A stretch of 64,000 bases of DNA from Echinometra lucunter (GCA_029962745.1 CM057159.1:27897510-27961509), one strand, 5' to 3'. Counted from the first letter of the stretch, positions 35,152-45,925 are shown. Translations and numbers: made by a program. Notes: a model not told the origin generated them from the letters alone.

Positions 35152-38100
35152 TCGAAACAGCCTCCATCCCGTATAGGACCCTGCATCTAGCCTTGAGGTT
35201 GAACCCTTCCAGAACTAGCTTCAAGAGTTATTGGTTCTGGTAAAAAAGGGCAGACCAGAAGATTTTCCATTGTCTGTTGTACCACTTCATCTGTATAGTT
35301 TCCCACAGATTGTTCTCGTGAAAACTATTTGACTGATATTGTTAACCACTGTATTTCAGTTTAAATGTTTAAACATGTTGAATACTGGTACCACTACCAA
35401 GAGAGTCCAGATTAACTAGGACAAGGGTCCAAGGAAAATGTTTGTTAAAGTCGAATCTAATTATTTTAGAAGACATTGTTTTCTGTTAGACTGCAAGATG
35501 GAAGTCATTAGCGTGCATTGATTGACTTGACACCCTTTTTTGTAGCATTTTGATGCTTAATTGATATTTCTGTTTTTAACATCCATCCTACCTGTAGGAA
35601 TGTACTGGTAGAATCTGCTAGGATTGCTAGGGGAAATATCTCTGCTCTTTCTGGGCTCAGCAGTGGAAACTTTGATGCTGTGGTCTTTCCAGGTGGATTT
35701 GGTGCTGCAAAAAACCTGTAAGTTACTGCTACAATAAGTACATTTCTTTGAGGGCATTCAACTTTGATTTGTTGTTTGTCTTTTGTTTTAGGGAGTCATT
35801 TTTTCAAGCTTTCACTTGAAAGAGACTCGTCATACTTACTACTCAAAATTTTGTGGCTATTTTGATGTGTCATATACATGTACTGGGACTTCTATAGGTA
35901 TTGAACCCTGCTAAATGACTTTTTAGCAGGGTTCAAAACACATTTCAAACTCAAATGCGTTCAAAATTTATTTTGTTTGGGAAGCAATTTCTGAGATATC
36001 TTACAAACAAGCAAGTAAATAAACACAATATACAAGAATGCAATGCAAGTTGATAGGTAGGTACATACATATATATATATATATCATAGCTAAGTGTCAA
36101 GAAGGTAGATCAAGAGTCAATTCAAAGCAACAGTTAATGTATGCTGCGACTAATCATCAGTACAGTAGTGGACTAACTTCTTGGCCCTTTATCTCACGTT
36201 CTTCTTTTCTTGTATTGCAGGAGTGATTTTGCAGTGAAAGGGGCAGGCTGTGCAGTAAATGAAGATGTAGAACGAGTCCTGAAGGATTTCCGCCAGGCCA
36301 ATAAACCAATAGGGTAATAAGCCAGTAGAGAAGTCCAGGAGACCATGGACCCTAGTAGAGATGGACACTGATCGGTAACATAATGAATTCATGCACCTGA
36401 CTCTATCAAAAGTATCACAATGACATTCCAATCATGCTTCCCCACTTTGATCTCATCACGACCGCCACCAGTCAGCCTGAAGAGAACCAGAAGTTTGATT
36501 TGAGAAATCTACAAAATGCATGCGCAGAAGAAAATAAATCACTTAAAATCATAGAAATGCATGTGCAGTTGTGGCGTACAAATGAAAATTGCTGTGTATA
36601 CAATTTTAAATAGGAAATTATAAGCAGTTTGCAAGAGAGACCCGTAAGTTTTGCCCTAACACAATGATCTTAAACTTCATTTAGAAACTTATCCGATTGA
36701 TTTCCAGGAATATGAGGTCATTAAATCGTAGAGAATATGTATTTTTCAAATTTCGGCTAGGTCAGATGCATGCCCACAAGTGTCCACTTCTGTAATAATC
36801 AATCTCATATCATACAAATTGTCATAGTTTGGGGTTCGTTGCTCTTCTTACTGGTCTTAAATCACAGTACATTTCCTGAAATGACACTTCAGCAAAAGGT
36901 ATTCGAAGAAAGTTAAAATGTTGTTTTGTTTGTGACGTTTCGTTATTACTTAAGCAACATTGTCGCGACAAATGAATGTGCTCATCAACATTCACATTTT
37001 CAGGTGGCGGCGGTCATGATAAGATCAAAGAAAGGCTCCCATTATTAGTCCATCTCTAGTAGGGTCCATGAGGAGGCCTACTCTTCTTGGCCCTAGCTTG
37101 GTCAAGAAGATAGGCCTGTAGACAGAGAAAGAAAGCTATCATCAGACTTTTCTTTCTGGTTTTATATGGGCAAATTTTCTGTTGAAATAGACCCGTTTAC
37201 TAATGTATTCAAATTGTGCATGTTTCTTCCCAGAACCCTTGGTTACCAACTATGCAGTTCACCTGTTATGCATGATGGCATCTGAATAGATGGAATCAAG
37301 TTTGCATACATTAGTTGTTGCTATGCCAGGAAATTTTTTTATGCATAGTTTCTTAGTTGTCACAGGAAGCTTTTTTCAAACAACTATGCATAAAATTAAT
37401 AAAGTCTATTATGGAATTGAGATGGACAGAGCAGCATGAAGGCAGTTCCATGCATTACAGGCATTACACTTTTGCAACTTAAAAAGGTCATTAAGATAAA
37501 ACCACTTTTTTATTCAGAACTCATATGATGGAATCATGCACAAAACACCCTTGATTATAAATAGTGAAAGTTTCAGTCCATTTCAGTACAGCATGTGGTA
37601 GTTATGGCATGTTATGTTTCGTTACAGACATTACATTTCTTGTCCAACAAATGTGATATCTGTAACGAAAACATGACATGCCGTAACTACCGCAGAATGT
37701 GCTGAAATGGACTGAAACGTACACTGCTAATGATCAAGGATTTTTTTTGCATGATTGCATCTTATCAGTCCCGCATAATAAAGTGGTTTTATTTTCCTGA
37801 CCTTTTGAAGTTGCAAAAATCTTCTGAAATGTAATGTCTGTAACACTGGAACTGCCCATTACAGGTATTAAAGTTAGGTCCTTTTATACCCAGACAGCCT
37901 TGAAAGTGCAATTTGCAACCGGTGTATTAAACCATTGTTACCATTGAAGTACTGATGGTTGATACCGTAGATACCACAGATATCAGGTTGCACACAAATC
38001 TTTCCAATAGTCTAAAATTTGTCTTGAATATGAAGTTTTAAGACTATACCCTGCTTTACCTTCAGCATTGGAGATGATAGTCTTTTTTGTTATTATCATA

Positions 38101-40091
38101 GCTAAAAACACATGAAACTTTTGCGTGCATCACATAGTGCCTGTACACATGTAAAACAAATGAGCGTTTCTATTGTGCGGTAAGTCCAACAGAGTGTTAT
38201 GAATGTTGCACAGTGAGCCGTCAGTGTGCAGGGTCGTAGCGTAGGGCAGAGTGTCACCAATTTACTGCATTCCTCTCGGACTTTTACCTTAAAATTCACT
38301 GGAAATCATGAATGGAATATCACACAATCTCACACACGTATCTTTTCAGGCAAGGCAGACAACATGAGACTCTATTGAATCAGTTTCATGCCAATTTTGT
38401 TTTTGCTACCAATACTCTATGTGACCTTTGAAACTGGAAATGTGATCAGGGCACAGTTTCATAAAACTTGTTATCAGTAACAATTGCCACATTTCTGTGA
38501 CGAATTTGCCCCCAGCCATTCAGATGCAAGAATTTCAGTAGCTGATAGCAGGTATTGCAACTTTTTATTAATAACAGGTTTTATGAAACAGGGCCCTGAA
38601 CAATGATTAATGTCTTTCTCCATCTTTCAGCCTCTGCTGCATTTCTCCTGTCCTTGCTGCCAAGGTCATCCCAGGCTGCAGTGTAACGGTTGGCCATGAG
38701 TCAGAGGAAGAAGGGAGGTGGCCATACGCTGGAACAGCTAAAGCAATCCAAGAGATGGGAGCCAAGCATGTCCCCAAAGATGTCACCATATCCTTTCAGT
38801 ATTTTCAGTTATGAAATACTTAACCCATTCGTGACAGGAATTATTTGAAGCCTAATTTGATCAGCTTTTTTCTTCAAATTGGCAACACCAACATTTTTTA
38901 TTTTATTGCTACATTTTTCTTATAAAACATCATGTATCTGAAATAAAAATAAATTGACAAAAAGTATGATAAGAGGTCAAAAAGTTGCCAATTTGCAGGA
39001 GAAAAGAGTGATTTTAAACTTTCTATCACATTGCCAATTTAAGGATTTTAATGCTTATTTTCCTTTTAAAATTTTTCAGCTTCAAACAACAAATATTGAT
39101 GCAACCAAAATGGGCACAGTTTGTGTAGAATTTTTTTGCTCTTTCTGCTCATGTATTTAGTATGATTTTTAGAGCTTTGCATCAAAAGTTATTAGGCCAA
39201 ACCACAAAATGTGGACCTCTGTCACGGATGGGTTAATGTATTTTAATTTTCTTCTGTGAACAAACTTTTACCTACATGTATATGTTAACAAGAGTCTGCT
39301 TAACTTCTAACTTCAGCAGAACTGTATGTCAGTTTTGCATTAATTGGAGATGAGACCCATCATTTACCATCATATAAGAAGTCAGTCACCCTTGATTTGA
39401 ATGAAGCCAAATTGTCACTCAAACGCTGTACATGAAATATTGCAAGTTTACCCTTGAATGGTTTACATGCAATCAATTAGGATTAGTTGCATTTTTCTAT
39501 AACATATGACCTTTTTTCCTGTCCAGTTGGTCAAATCTGAGGTATTGACTAGTGAGTGATTTGGTATTCCATATATTACCAATTATTATGGAATTCTAAC
39601 CATAAATTGACATCAAATTTAAATGTTCTTTTCCAAGCTGTAGGGCTGTAATACATACTTAATCAGACATTGTGAAGTCTTAGATGTGGTCAGTACTTAG
39701 GCCTAGGTCACATCGGAGTTATAGCTGTTGAGATGACTAGAATTTTCATCAAGGTACACCTTAGTGGTGCCCTACTAATATTAACTGACATGAGCATACT
39801 CACACTCACACTTATAGGATATACCTGTAACTGAAAATCTTGTTATCATTATTGTTTTTAGTCAGTCATATGTGACCCATGACTAACGTATGGGACAATA
39901 TGGCTTGGACTTGATTTTTATAACATATTTACTTCAAAATTTTCCTTGACTATCATTCCATTATTCACGAAGCCCATGTCGATGAGGCGAACAAGATTGT
40001 AACAGCCCCTGCATTCATGTGCAACACCAAGGTTCATGAGGTCTTTGACGGCATTGGACAAATGATCAACGGGGTCATGAAGCTTTGCTGA
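30848..40091 (+). CDS. GATD3: GATD3 / ES1 family mitochondrial protein, complete, 258 aa
   Basis: Exons 30848-30964, 34048-34100, 34781-34894, 35598-35717, 36221-36313, 38631-38787 and 39969-40091 join into 258 codons plus TGA. Residues 1 to about 32 form a basic, Ser/Thr/Phe-rich amphipathic presequence, as expected for mitochondrial import. The body follows vertebrate GATD3 (ES1) and bacterial ElbB throughout: [71 protein letters not shown] (Cys-containing elbow, about 166-177), [25 protein letters not shown] and [10 protein letters not shown]. The family belongs to the DJ-1/PfpI class I glutamine amidotransferase-like fold. A deglycase/glyoxalase-type role has been proposed for the family. 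Length agrees with about 260-270 aa orthologues. The last intron is AT-AC type. Confidence 0.95.
31110..31390. repeat. Left part of a diverged local duplication in GATD3 intron 1
   Basis: Shares gagctgtgcaaatttatgtg, a CTCTA-AGTC motif, caacaaattc and taggat-ataaaat with 33216-33339. The pair continues on the right as 32230-32400 and 33336-33480 (ctatttcca, cttgatca, gatcac, ctgtc words in order). Confidence 0.6.
31391..32229. mobile_element. 839 bp inverted-repeat insertion with 4 bp target duplication
   Basis: Ends cgtcggttgcctggcag and the inverse ctgccgggcaaccgacg, flanked by AAAT on both sides (31387-31390, 32230-32233). Inner nested inverted repeats: gcaaacccggagaatagggg (about 31569 and, inverted, about 31922) and a 150 bp hairpin at 32028-32178 (ggcgctaatgc...gcattagcgcc). 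No transposase is encoded. The related uninterrupted site is at 33336. Confidence 0.8.
32873..33027. repeat. Minisatellite, 29 bp unit, about five copies
   Basis: Unit gaatgaatggacacatacg-aataggaaag, near-identical copies, the last diverging (cacatatg). Because 29 is not a multiple of three, all three minus frames give the same repeating peptide in turn, which is an artefact. Confidence 0.95.
34048..34100 (+). CDS. GATD3: GATD3 exon 2
   Basis: Fifty-three bases between acceptor catcctag and donor AGC/GTAAGA. Encodes [17 protein letters not shown]. Confidence 0.95.
34411..34710. repeat. Foldback sequence in GATD3 intron 2
   Basis: Left arm atactttcatttttgaatt, gtgaattcactgcctacact and catgattagtgcatac is mirrored by the right arm tgtaggtggtgaattcact and tgaaagtatt. 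The right arm also contains a direct duplication of a tttgaacagagta...cactgtata unit. It ends about 70 bp before exon 3. Confidence 0.75.
34781..34894 (+). CDS. GATD3: GATD3 exon 3
   Basis: Acceptor gttcttccag, donor AAG/GTATCG. Encodes [20 protein letters not shown] and [16 protein letters not shown]. Confidence 0.95.
34950..35156. repeat. 200 bp polypyrimidine (CTT/CTC) tract
   Basis: Nearly pure C/T on the plus strand, mostly CTT and CTC triplets, 56 bp into GATD3 intron 3. It produces Arg/Lys- and Ser-rich open frames that are not genes. Confidence 0.97.
35598..35717 (+). CDS. GATD3: GATD3 exon 4
   Basis: Acceptor acctgtag, donor CCT/GTAAGT. Encodes [17 protein letters not shown] and the [11 protein letters not shown] glycine-rich loop. 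Confidence 0.95.
36221..36313 (+). CDS. GATD3: GATD3 exon 5
   Basis: Acceptor gtattgcag, donor AGG/GTAATA. Encodes [20 protein letters not shown] and FRQANKPIG. Confidence 0.95.
36347..37067. mobile_element. Inverted-end element in GATD3 intron 5
   Basis: Ends ggaccctagtagagatggac and its perfect inverse gtccatctctagtagggtcc. Inner inverted words gatctcatcacgaccgccacc and ggtggcggcggtcatgataagatc. It starts 34 bp past the exon 5 donor. Confidence 0.85.
37441..37857. repeat. 417 bp foldback in GATD3 intron 5
   Basis: Ends ggcagttcca and tggaactgcc. Long arms pair through aaaaccactttt/aaagtggtttta, gtccatttcag/ctgaaatggac and catgttatgtttcgttacag/ctgtaacgaaaacatgacatg, leaving a loop of about 30 nt. 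Confidence 0.88.
38449..38597. mobile_element. MITE of the 'gggccc...ttttatgaaac' family, copy 1
   Basis: Ends gggcacagtttcataaaac and gttttatgaaacagggccc, core cattcagatgcaagaatttca. It ends 33 bp before the GATD3 exon 6 acceptor. The second copy is 50995-51142. Confidence 0.88.
38631..38787 (+). CDS. GATD3: GATD3 exon 6, ends at a U12-type donor
   Basis: Acceptor catctttcag. Encodes [20 protein letters not shown] and continues to AKHVPKDVT. No GT donor fits. The exon ends exactly at ACC before ATATCCTTTC. Confidence 0.93.
38788..39968 (+). other. U12-type AT-AC intron of GATD3
   Basis: The 5' splice site ATATCCTTTC (38788) is the textbook AT-AC minor-spliceosome donor. The branch site TTCCTTGAC (39942-39950) matches the U12 branch consensus, with the branch A 19 nt before the terminal AC (39967-39968). 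Splicing here fuses KDVT to EAHVDE exactly as in GATD3 orthologues. No GT-AG alternative gives the conserved protein. Confidence 0.93.
38820..39236. mobile_element. piggyBac-type MITE, copy 1, inside the AT-AC intron
   Basis: TTAA-CCCATTCGTGACAG at left, CTGTCACGGATGGG-TTAA at right: inverted ends starting CCC and flanked by TTAA, the piggyBac hallmark. Same orientation and high similarity to 55930-56341. Confidence 0.8.
39969..40091 (+). CDS. GATD3: GATD3 exon 7, C terminus and stop
   Basis: Encodes [20 protein letters not shown] and ends [12 protein letters not shown] at 40089-40091. No AG precedes it; the intron ends in AC (ttattcac). Confidence 0.94.
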   Translation, partial: EAHVDEANKIVTAPAFMCNTKVHEVFDGIGQMINGVMKLC

Positions 40092-41300
40092 AAGGAAGCT
40101 GTGTATCATTGCAAAATATAATTTTATGAAATGTGATTTCTTCATGTCTGTTATGCTTTATTTCTTCTCTTCTTTTTCTTGATGAGTACAGACCACCATC
40201 TGGTGTATTCTCGTACAGATATTTGCCAGGCAATGATTTTTATGGTATTCTTTTGCAGTCCCTTTGTTGACCTTTAATCTGTGAATAATTAACTCATTTC
40301 AGAAGCTTATTGATAGCATGTAACAGTTGTAAAATGGTCTTTTATTATCTGAAGTAAAAAACAAAAATGTCACTTTCCGCAAAAATACCTGTACATCTTG
40401 TGAAATGTACATGTTAGCTTCAAATAATACAACTGATAATTAGATATATCAATACTTGTACACTGTTCATACTGGATAGATTATTAGCAATATGACAACT
40501 TCCTCAAAACATAGAAATACAAGGAGAGTAGACATTTTAAATCATTGTAGTGAAAGGCTGCATCTTAAGGACTTATTTGAACATGTCTCCTTACATTTAT
40601 TATGTATTTCTTTAAACTTTTTTTTATTTCTTCTGATTTTTTGTTATTTGATTATTTAAAGCAGTTATTGTAACAGAGTTTTGTTTTTTCATAGCAAGAC
40701 TTATAATCATGTGATAAATGTGTTGGTATAAGACCAGTTGAGAGAACCATGAATACAATTTTTAATGAGAGGGCACTAGATTTTGTTGATTGGATTGTTG
40801 TTTTTATTGAAACTGATACAAATACTAGATGGCCAATTATTTGGATTTTTTGGTTGTTTTTTTTACCAACAGCAAGGTTTTTTTTTTTTTTTTTCAATAT
40901 GATTTAATGATTTATAAGAAAAGGGTATATGGGTAATATATGGATTGAAATGACTTACCCGGTATTCATACATGTAGTTTTGTTAAGCAGTCTAGGTTGC
41001 AAATGCTTAAAAAGCACACATTATTGCCTGAATCAATAGAGATATCATAGGAAAGACCGTTCCCAACACTGCATAAACAATTTGTGATTTACATTTATTT
41101 AGAATGTGGTGTCAATGTAACTTCTAAAGTTTATGAAATTGAATTACTATTTTATCTGTGTTATGTGAAAAGTATTAAAAATAACTTGTAAAGTTTGAGT
41201 ACATGTATTTGCTGTTTGATTTTTATCTTTTGAAGTAATATTGAGTACATTGTTTCAGAATGGTGTATGCCTTTGTAGTTCTCTTTTCTACAAAAATGGT
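40092..41300 (+). other. Probable GATD3 3' UTR and flanking DNA
   Basis: AT-rich sequence with no open frame of interest follows the GATD3 stop. A clear AATAAA was not located. ATTAAA near 41172 is a possible polyadenylation signal. Confidence 0.35.
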
Positions 41301-42210
41301 GTATAATAGTAGACATTTTGTTCATGTACGAAAATTTTTCTTGTTATTGTAGGCAATATGAAGTTGACAAAAAGCAAAGAAATACTTTTGTTGATCAGTG
41401 AGTGATACATGTAGTAGCAGTTTATACTAACCAAATCCAAAGCTTAGTGCTCCAAAGTAGGTACATGTCAAAGAAGCTTGTAAAAAAAAAGTTTCCTTTC
41501 ATACCAACGTTTCCCGCCCCTTGTCAGGAATAAAATCTATCTTAGGCACTGTGCTAGCTAGCAAAGCTAAGGGGAGGACTGAATTGGTAATTATTTGCTC
41601 TGAGCCTCAATGATGCATAGAATAATTGAAATACTGATGATACAGACTATAATAGTGATATGAAACAGATGGTTGATGATTGTAAATGATGATAGTAATG
41701 ATGATGAGTGAGAAATTGGTTTCAGTCTGATGATGAAGATGATGTCCAACTAGTTCAACCTTGTTTTATGATAATCAACATGGGAAAAGAAAAAAATATA
41801 TATATTGTAAAAATAGAGTTTACAGCTTCATATAGGGTATACACAAGACATGAATCATCCAACAAAATAATATCTAGGGCCAATGTAGGTTAAAAATCTG
41901 GTCACAATAGGGCTGGCATATGGGTACCATCTGGGTTGTATGTGGGCATTGTGGGGCCCACATTCTGCAATAAATGGGGCCCATATGCTGTTTGCACCAT
42001 GGGCCCCATCTGGGTCCCATATGTTTCGTTTTTTTACATATTTTTCATGAGGCCTTCCCACACAGAATCCACTATAACTAATCAATACACTCCAGTCCGA
42101 CTCAGACTTCAAAGACCATTGATGGTGGAAATTCTGACCCTGTGGGTAATTAACCCAAAAGGTCATGATTCCACAAAGGGGCTCTGGCGAGCTCTTTATA
42201 TTTTAGGACC

Positions 42211-42211
<1 letters not shown>

Positions 42212-42272
<61 letters not shown>
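42212..42272. repeat. TA dinucleotide microsatellite
   Basis: About 30 TA units, followed by a TTTTG/GTTTT-rich stretch. Confidence 0.97.
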
Positions 42273-42274
<2 letters not shown>

Positions 42275-43122
42275 AATTGTTTTTGTTTTTGTTTTGTTTT
42301 GTTTTTTTTGTTGTTTTTTTGTTCCAATACTATAACATCGGCATGTGTGCTGGCCATAAAAAAGCCATGGTCTCAACAGGGATTGTTAGTGAAAAATACC
42401 CCGTCTCAGTATGCTATTTCGAAAATCTTTTTCATTTATGGAGCTAGTCCCGTAATGATGAGAGTGACAGCTTAATTAGGAGTCCAGTTGATCCTTTTGC
42501 CATCTCAGTAGAGACTGAGAATATTATATGCCCCAACACATTTAAAAAGACCCCTTCAGATTCTCAAAGCGTAAATCCCGCCCCCCCCCCCCCCCCCCCC
42601 CCCCCCAATACCAGCATAGCCTACAAACAAACACGCAAACCAGATCGCCTGTTCAGGAAATGTCTGGACACTGGTGTACGCCCTGAGCTTTTGTTTACAT
42701 TCACCATGTTTACTACTGGTTCCGTATTTAACCCCTCGTTTGTTCGAAGACGACTCGTAGGGGTACCAGACAACTCGCCCGTGATCATCTCGGTACACTA
42801 AAAATAATCGTACAAAACCATATTGAATCGGTACCTATCGGTACATGCATTTTGATTGATTGTGATCGACTCATTCACCACCATCACCAACAATGAAAAT
42901 GTTACTGAATTTGACACGCAGAACTTCTGGGGCAGAACTGCAGAAGTCATGTGCAATAAAAGTTTTTACTATGAAACAGTAAAAAAAAAGAAACTACATA
43001 ATACTCGTACTGGGCGAAATTCTGTTTCAACTACATTGTAGATTATAATGATGATAACCACACATACAGCTAGGAGCTCGCTCCCTCTCTTTCTCTAAAT
43101 CCCCGAAGTCCCCCCCCCCCCA

Positions 43123-43232
<110 letters not shown>

Positions 43233-43381
43233 AGGCCTCAGTTCAGCTTCCGAGTCTTTCTATTACAATCTCGGTGTTTTTCTCCTCGGCCATGCCCATA
43301 CGGACACTTACAATCTTTCTTTTGTTGTTTCTTTCTTCATTTACTTTTTAATGAATCATTTATCGACCACCTGTCCATGGT

Positions 43382-43656
43382 CGTACGCAGCAGGGGGGGG
43401 GGGGCAGGGGGACATTTGCCCCCCCCCCCCCCCCCCCCGGCCCAGAATTTTGAAAACTTACATTATTTATATTGACTGAAAATTCACTGAAAATTTTCAC
43501 AAAATCCATGGAAAAGTTCGATTTCACTTTTAAAAATTCAAAAGCGCCCTCATGACCAGCTCGGTCGCTTTGCTCCTTCGCTTTTGAGCTTCTTTGAAAA
43601 TTTTTAGGTGTCTTGCCCCCCCCCCCCCCGAAAAAATTTCTGCGTACGGCCCTGTT
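43382..43656. mobile_element. Short element with gtacgcag/ctgcgtac ends
   Basis: Left cgtacgcagcagggggg and right ttctgcgtacggccctg are inverted. The interior has facing G and C runs (43391-43439, 43616-43629). Homopolymer lengths may be assembly-dependent. Confidence 0.55.
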
Positions 43657-43793
43657 CCTGTCGGATGTCACCCTGCCCCTATATAAGCTGTATACTCAAC
43701 TTTGATAAGGCATCATTTCAAAATGGACTGCCACAATGCCAGTTTTGAAACATTCCTCTCACTGAACACTCAAATCCCACAAATAGGAAATAT

Positions 43794-44010
43794 CAGGGGC
43801 GGCGCCAGGGTATTTGATAGGGGGCAAGATGACCCAGAGATGACTTTGATAATGAACAAAATGTTAGATATTTGCATGGCCCAGTTCTCTCATTCCCGTG
43901 CCCTTCTTTCTTTTTCCTCCTCTTTTTCTCCCTTTTTTCCTTTTTTTTTTAAAAATCACTTGAAAAATCATATGGGCGGGACGGTCGCCCCCCCCATAGC
44001 GCCGCCCCTG
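43794..44010. mobile_element. Inverted-end element 'caggggcggcgcc', copy 2
   Basis: Begins caggggcggcgccagggtat and ends tagcgccgcccctg. Shares gatagggggcaagatgaccc and the T-rich middle with 29018-29293. Confidence 0.82.
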
Positions 44011-44535
44011 GAAAATATATTTTTTACTCTTTGTTCTCAAGTTCATCTATCTTATAACTCTCAGCTCCTTGAACATCCACTCTTCAAGTTCATTTTAAGC
44101 CCTTCAAGTGATAAAATCGGCTTTTAGAAAAAAAAAAACACTACGGGACAAAAAAAAGAAGATTAGATTGAAAGGTCTTTATACGCTTATAGCATTACCA
44201 AACCGAATAAGGTCAGAGTGTCTGCATCAAGGTCTGCATGGCATGTAAAGTCAGAGTGCCATGAACCAGTGGACCGTTATTGAGCCAGAAATTAATGGAA
44301 GACATGAAATCAGGGAATTATATAAAATCATATCAATATTTTTGAAAGTTTTAAGGGCTAGACTTTTCGACATAGTCTGTTAAGGGCCTTTTTGGCATAG
44401 GGCGACGTAAGTTAAATGTACACACAAAAGGAGCGAGATGATCAGGAACTTGAACTTAAGGCCCGGCAATTATCAGTCAGCCTTCTAACTGCAGTTCATC
44501 CCGCAAGCAGTGCATGAATCGACTCGGCCTAGGTC

Positions 44536-44785
44536 AACAACAACAACAACAACAACAAAATCACAGTTATTTCTCCAGGGAAGCCTCATCAGCATTATTG
44601 CTGTTCCGTTCCTCGTGGCCCTGCAATTATTATTACCCCAGCAATTGCTACAGGTACCCATTTATACCTGGGTGGAGGGTAAATGTGGATTACTGTTTTG
44701 CCAAAAGGGCTGGGATTCGAACCCTCAACCCTTAGATTGATAGCAAAAGTGAATGAACCACTATACCGGGTACCTCGAACATGGG
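44536..44785 (-). mobile_element. Probable tRNA-derived SINE
   Basis: On the minus strand, ggtatagtggttcattcac (box A-like) is followed about 30 bp later by gggttcgaatccc (a perfect box B). A non-tRNA body and a terminal (TTG)n tail (44536-44560) follow. Head, body and simple-repeat tail are the SINE layout. A mature tRNA cannot be folded from it. Confidence 0.55.
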
Positions 44786-45888
44786 TTCGATATTGCGCCA
44801 ACTCAATGTGAATGATTATGATTTTGCATTATTGCTATTCAAATAGATAAATAAATAAAAATGTGATGATAACTGAGGGACTGTTTTGGCCGCTCCCGGC
44901 CCGGGCTCCCGGCCGAGCATCTTGGGCCCTCTTAGGAGCATCTTCCCTCAAGTTCATCACGGCCAGCGGCAGATCTTGCCAAGGAGAAGGGGAATTAAGC
45001 ACACAGCAAACAGAAACCATACAGTCAACTGCCAACTCCCCCCCCCCCTTTTTTTCTGTTTTTTTTTAAACTTCTCTTCATTATGCCTGCTATGGTGGCC
45101 CGCCCGCCCGCCCACCTGAAGGGGTGTTTCCATAGACATATAACACCGTCAACTACCCATCCCCACCCCATTTTTCTGATTTTTTTTTTTAAAGCTTCTC
45201 TTCATAAATTATTATGCCTGCTATGGTGGCCCGCCGCCCGCCCGGCCGCCCACCCGCCCATTTATTTTATGTTTACTGCATGGTCATGACCATAGACAGG
45301 TCATTGTACTTGTTCTGAAATAGATCGACCGAGTTGTTTGAATGCCGATTTATAACAAAACCGAGATGCCTAGGTCTATCTTGGAAAATTTTGTCGAGCG
45401 AGATGATCTGAGCCAAGGAACTGGATTGAGGCAGTTCCATCGCAAGTTATGTTTGTAGGCAAATGAATGATTTCATTTCTTCATTTTAAACTTTTCTGAC
45501 GCTGACACAGACTATAGATTTCAGTGATGATATAGACCCTTGTATCCTTAAAACTTGTTTTTTGCTTGTACGAAAATTCTCTATGTATTTTAGAGCAAAT
45601 CCTGCCATCTACCGAACGTACCATACTGCAGTGTAGTACGGCCTACACGTAGTGTAGACGTGCAACTGACGACGAGCCCCGGCCGAATTCCCGTATTCAT
45701 TCATTGATTGACTGCGTACGTTGTGCAGTCATTGGAGTGCAGTGAGTTTGGTGCAGTGCATGGGAGGATCCCTTTTGGTTTTGCCTTGGACTTGGAGAAG
45801 GGGCAAGAATCTTTGATTCTGAGAGAAGTAACGCAACGACACTCAAGAAGCACAGTCACGGGGGAAAGTGATTGCCAAGTTATGAAAC

Positions 45889-45925
45889 ATGTTTGCATCA
45901 GACTTCTTGTGTGGTGCTGTTGAGG
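45889..45925 (+). CDS. OGA: OGA exon 1, start codon
   Basis: ATG at 45889 in aacATGt context, then [11 protein letters not shown] and the first base of Gly; donor GAGG/GTAAGA. An in-frame TGA six bases upstream (45883-45885) rules out a longer N terminus in this exon. The match of FLCGAVEG to vertebrate FLCGVVEG identifies it. Confidence 0.85.

Noticed and set aside
34665..35224. Open frames made of Lys, Arg, Glu or Ser runs
   Set aside because: Produced entirely by the polypyrimidine tract in GATD3 intron 3.
42160..42475. Plus-strand open frame with a Tyr-Ile run
   Set aside because: Runs through the TA microsatellite and flanking T-rich DNA; no support.
44696..44765. A tRNA gene on the minus strand
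   Set aside because: Box B is perfect and box A is acceptable, but no acceptor-stem pairing is visible and a SINE-like body and tail follow, so a tRNA-derived SINE is the better call.
44886..45290. GC-rich open frames with Pro/Ala runs upstream of OGA
   Set aside because: Low-complexity gcccgcc repeats duplicated at about 45083 and 45210; no splice link to OGA exon 1 was found.
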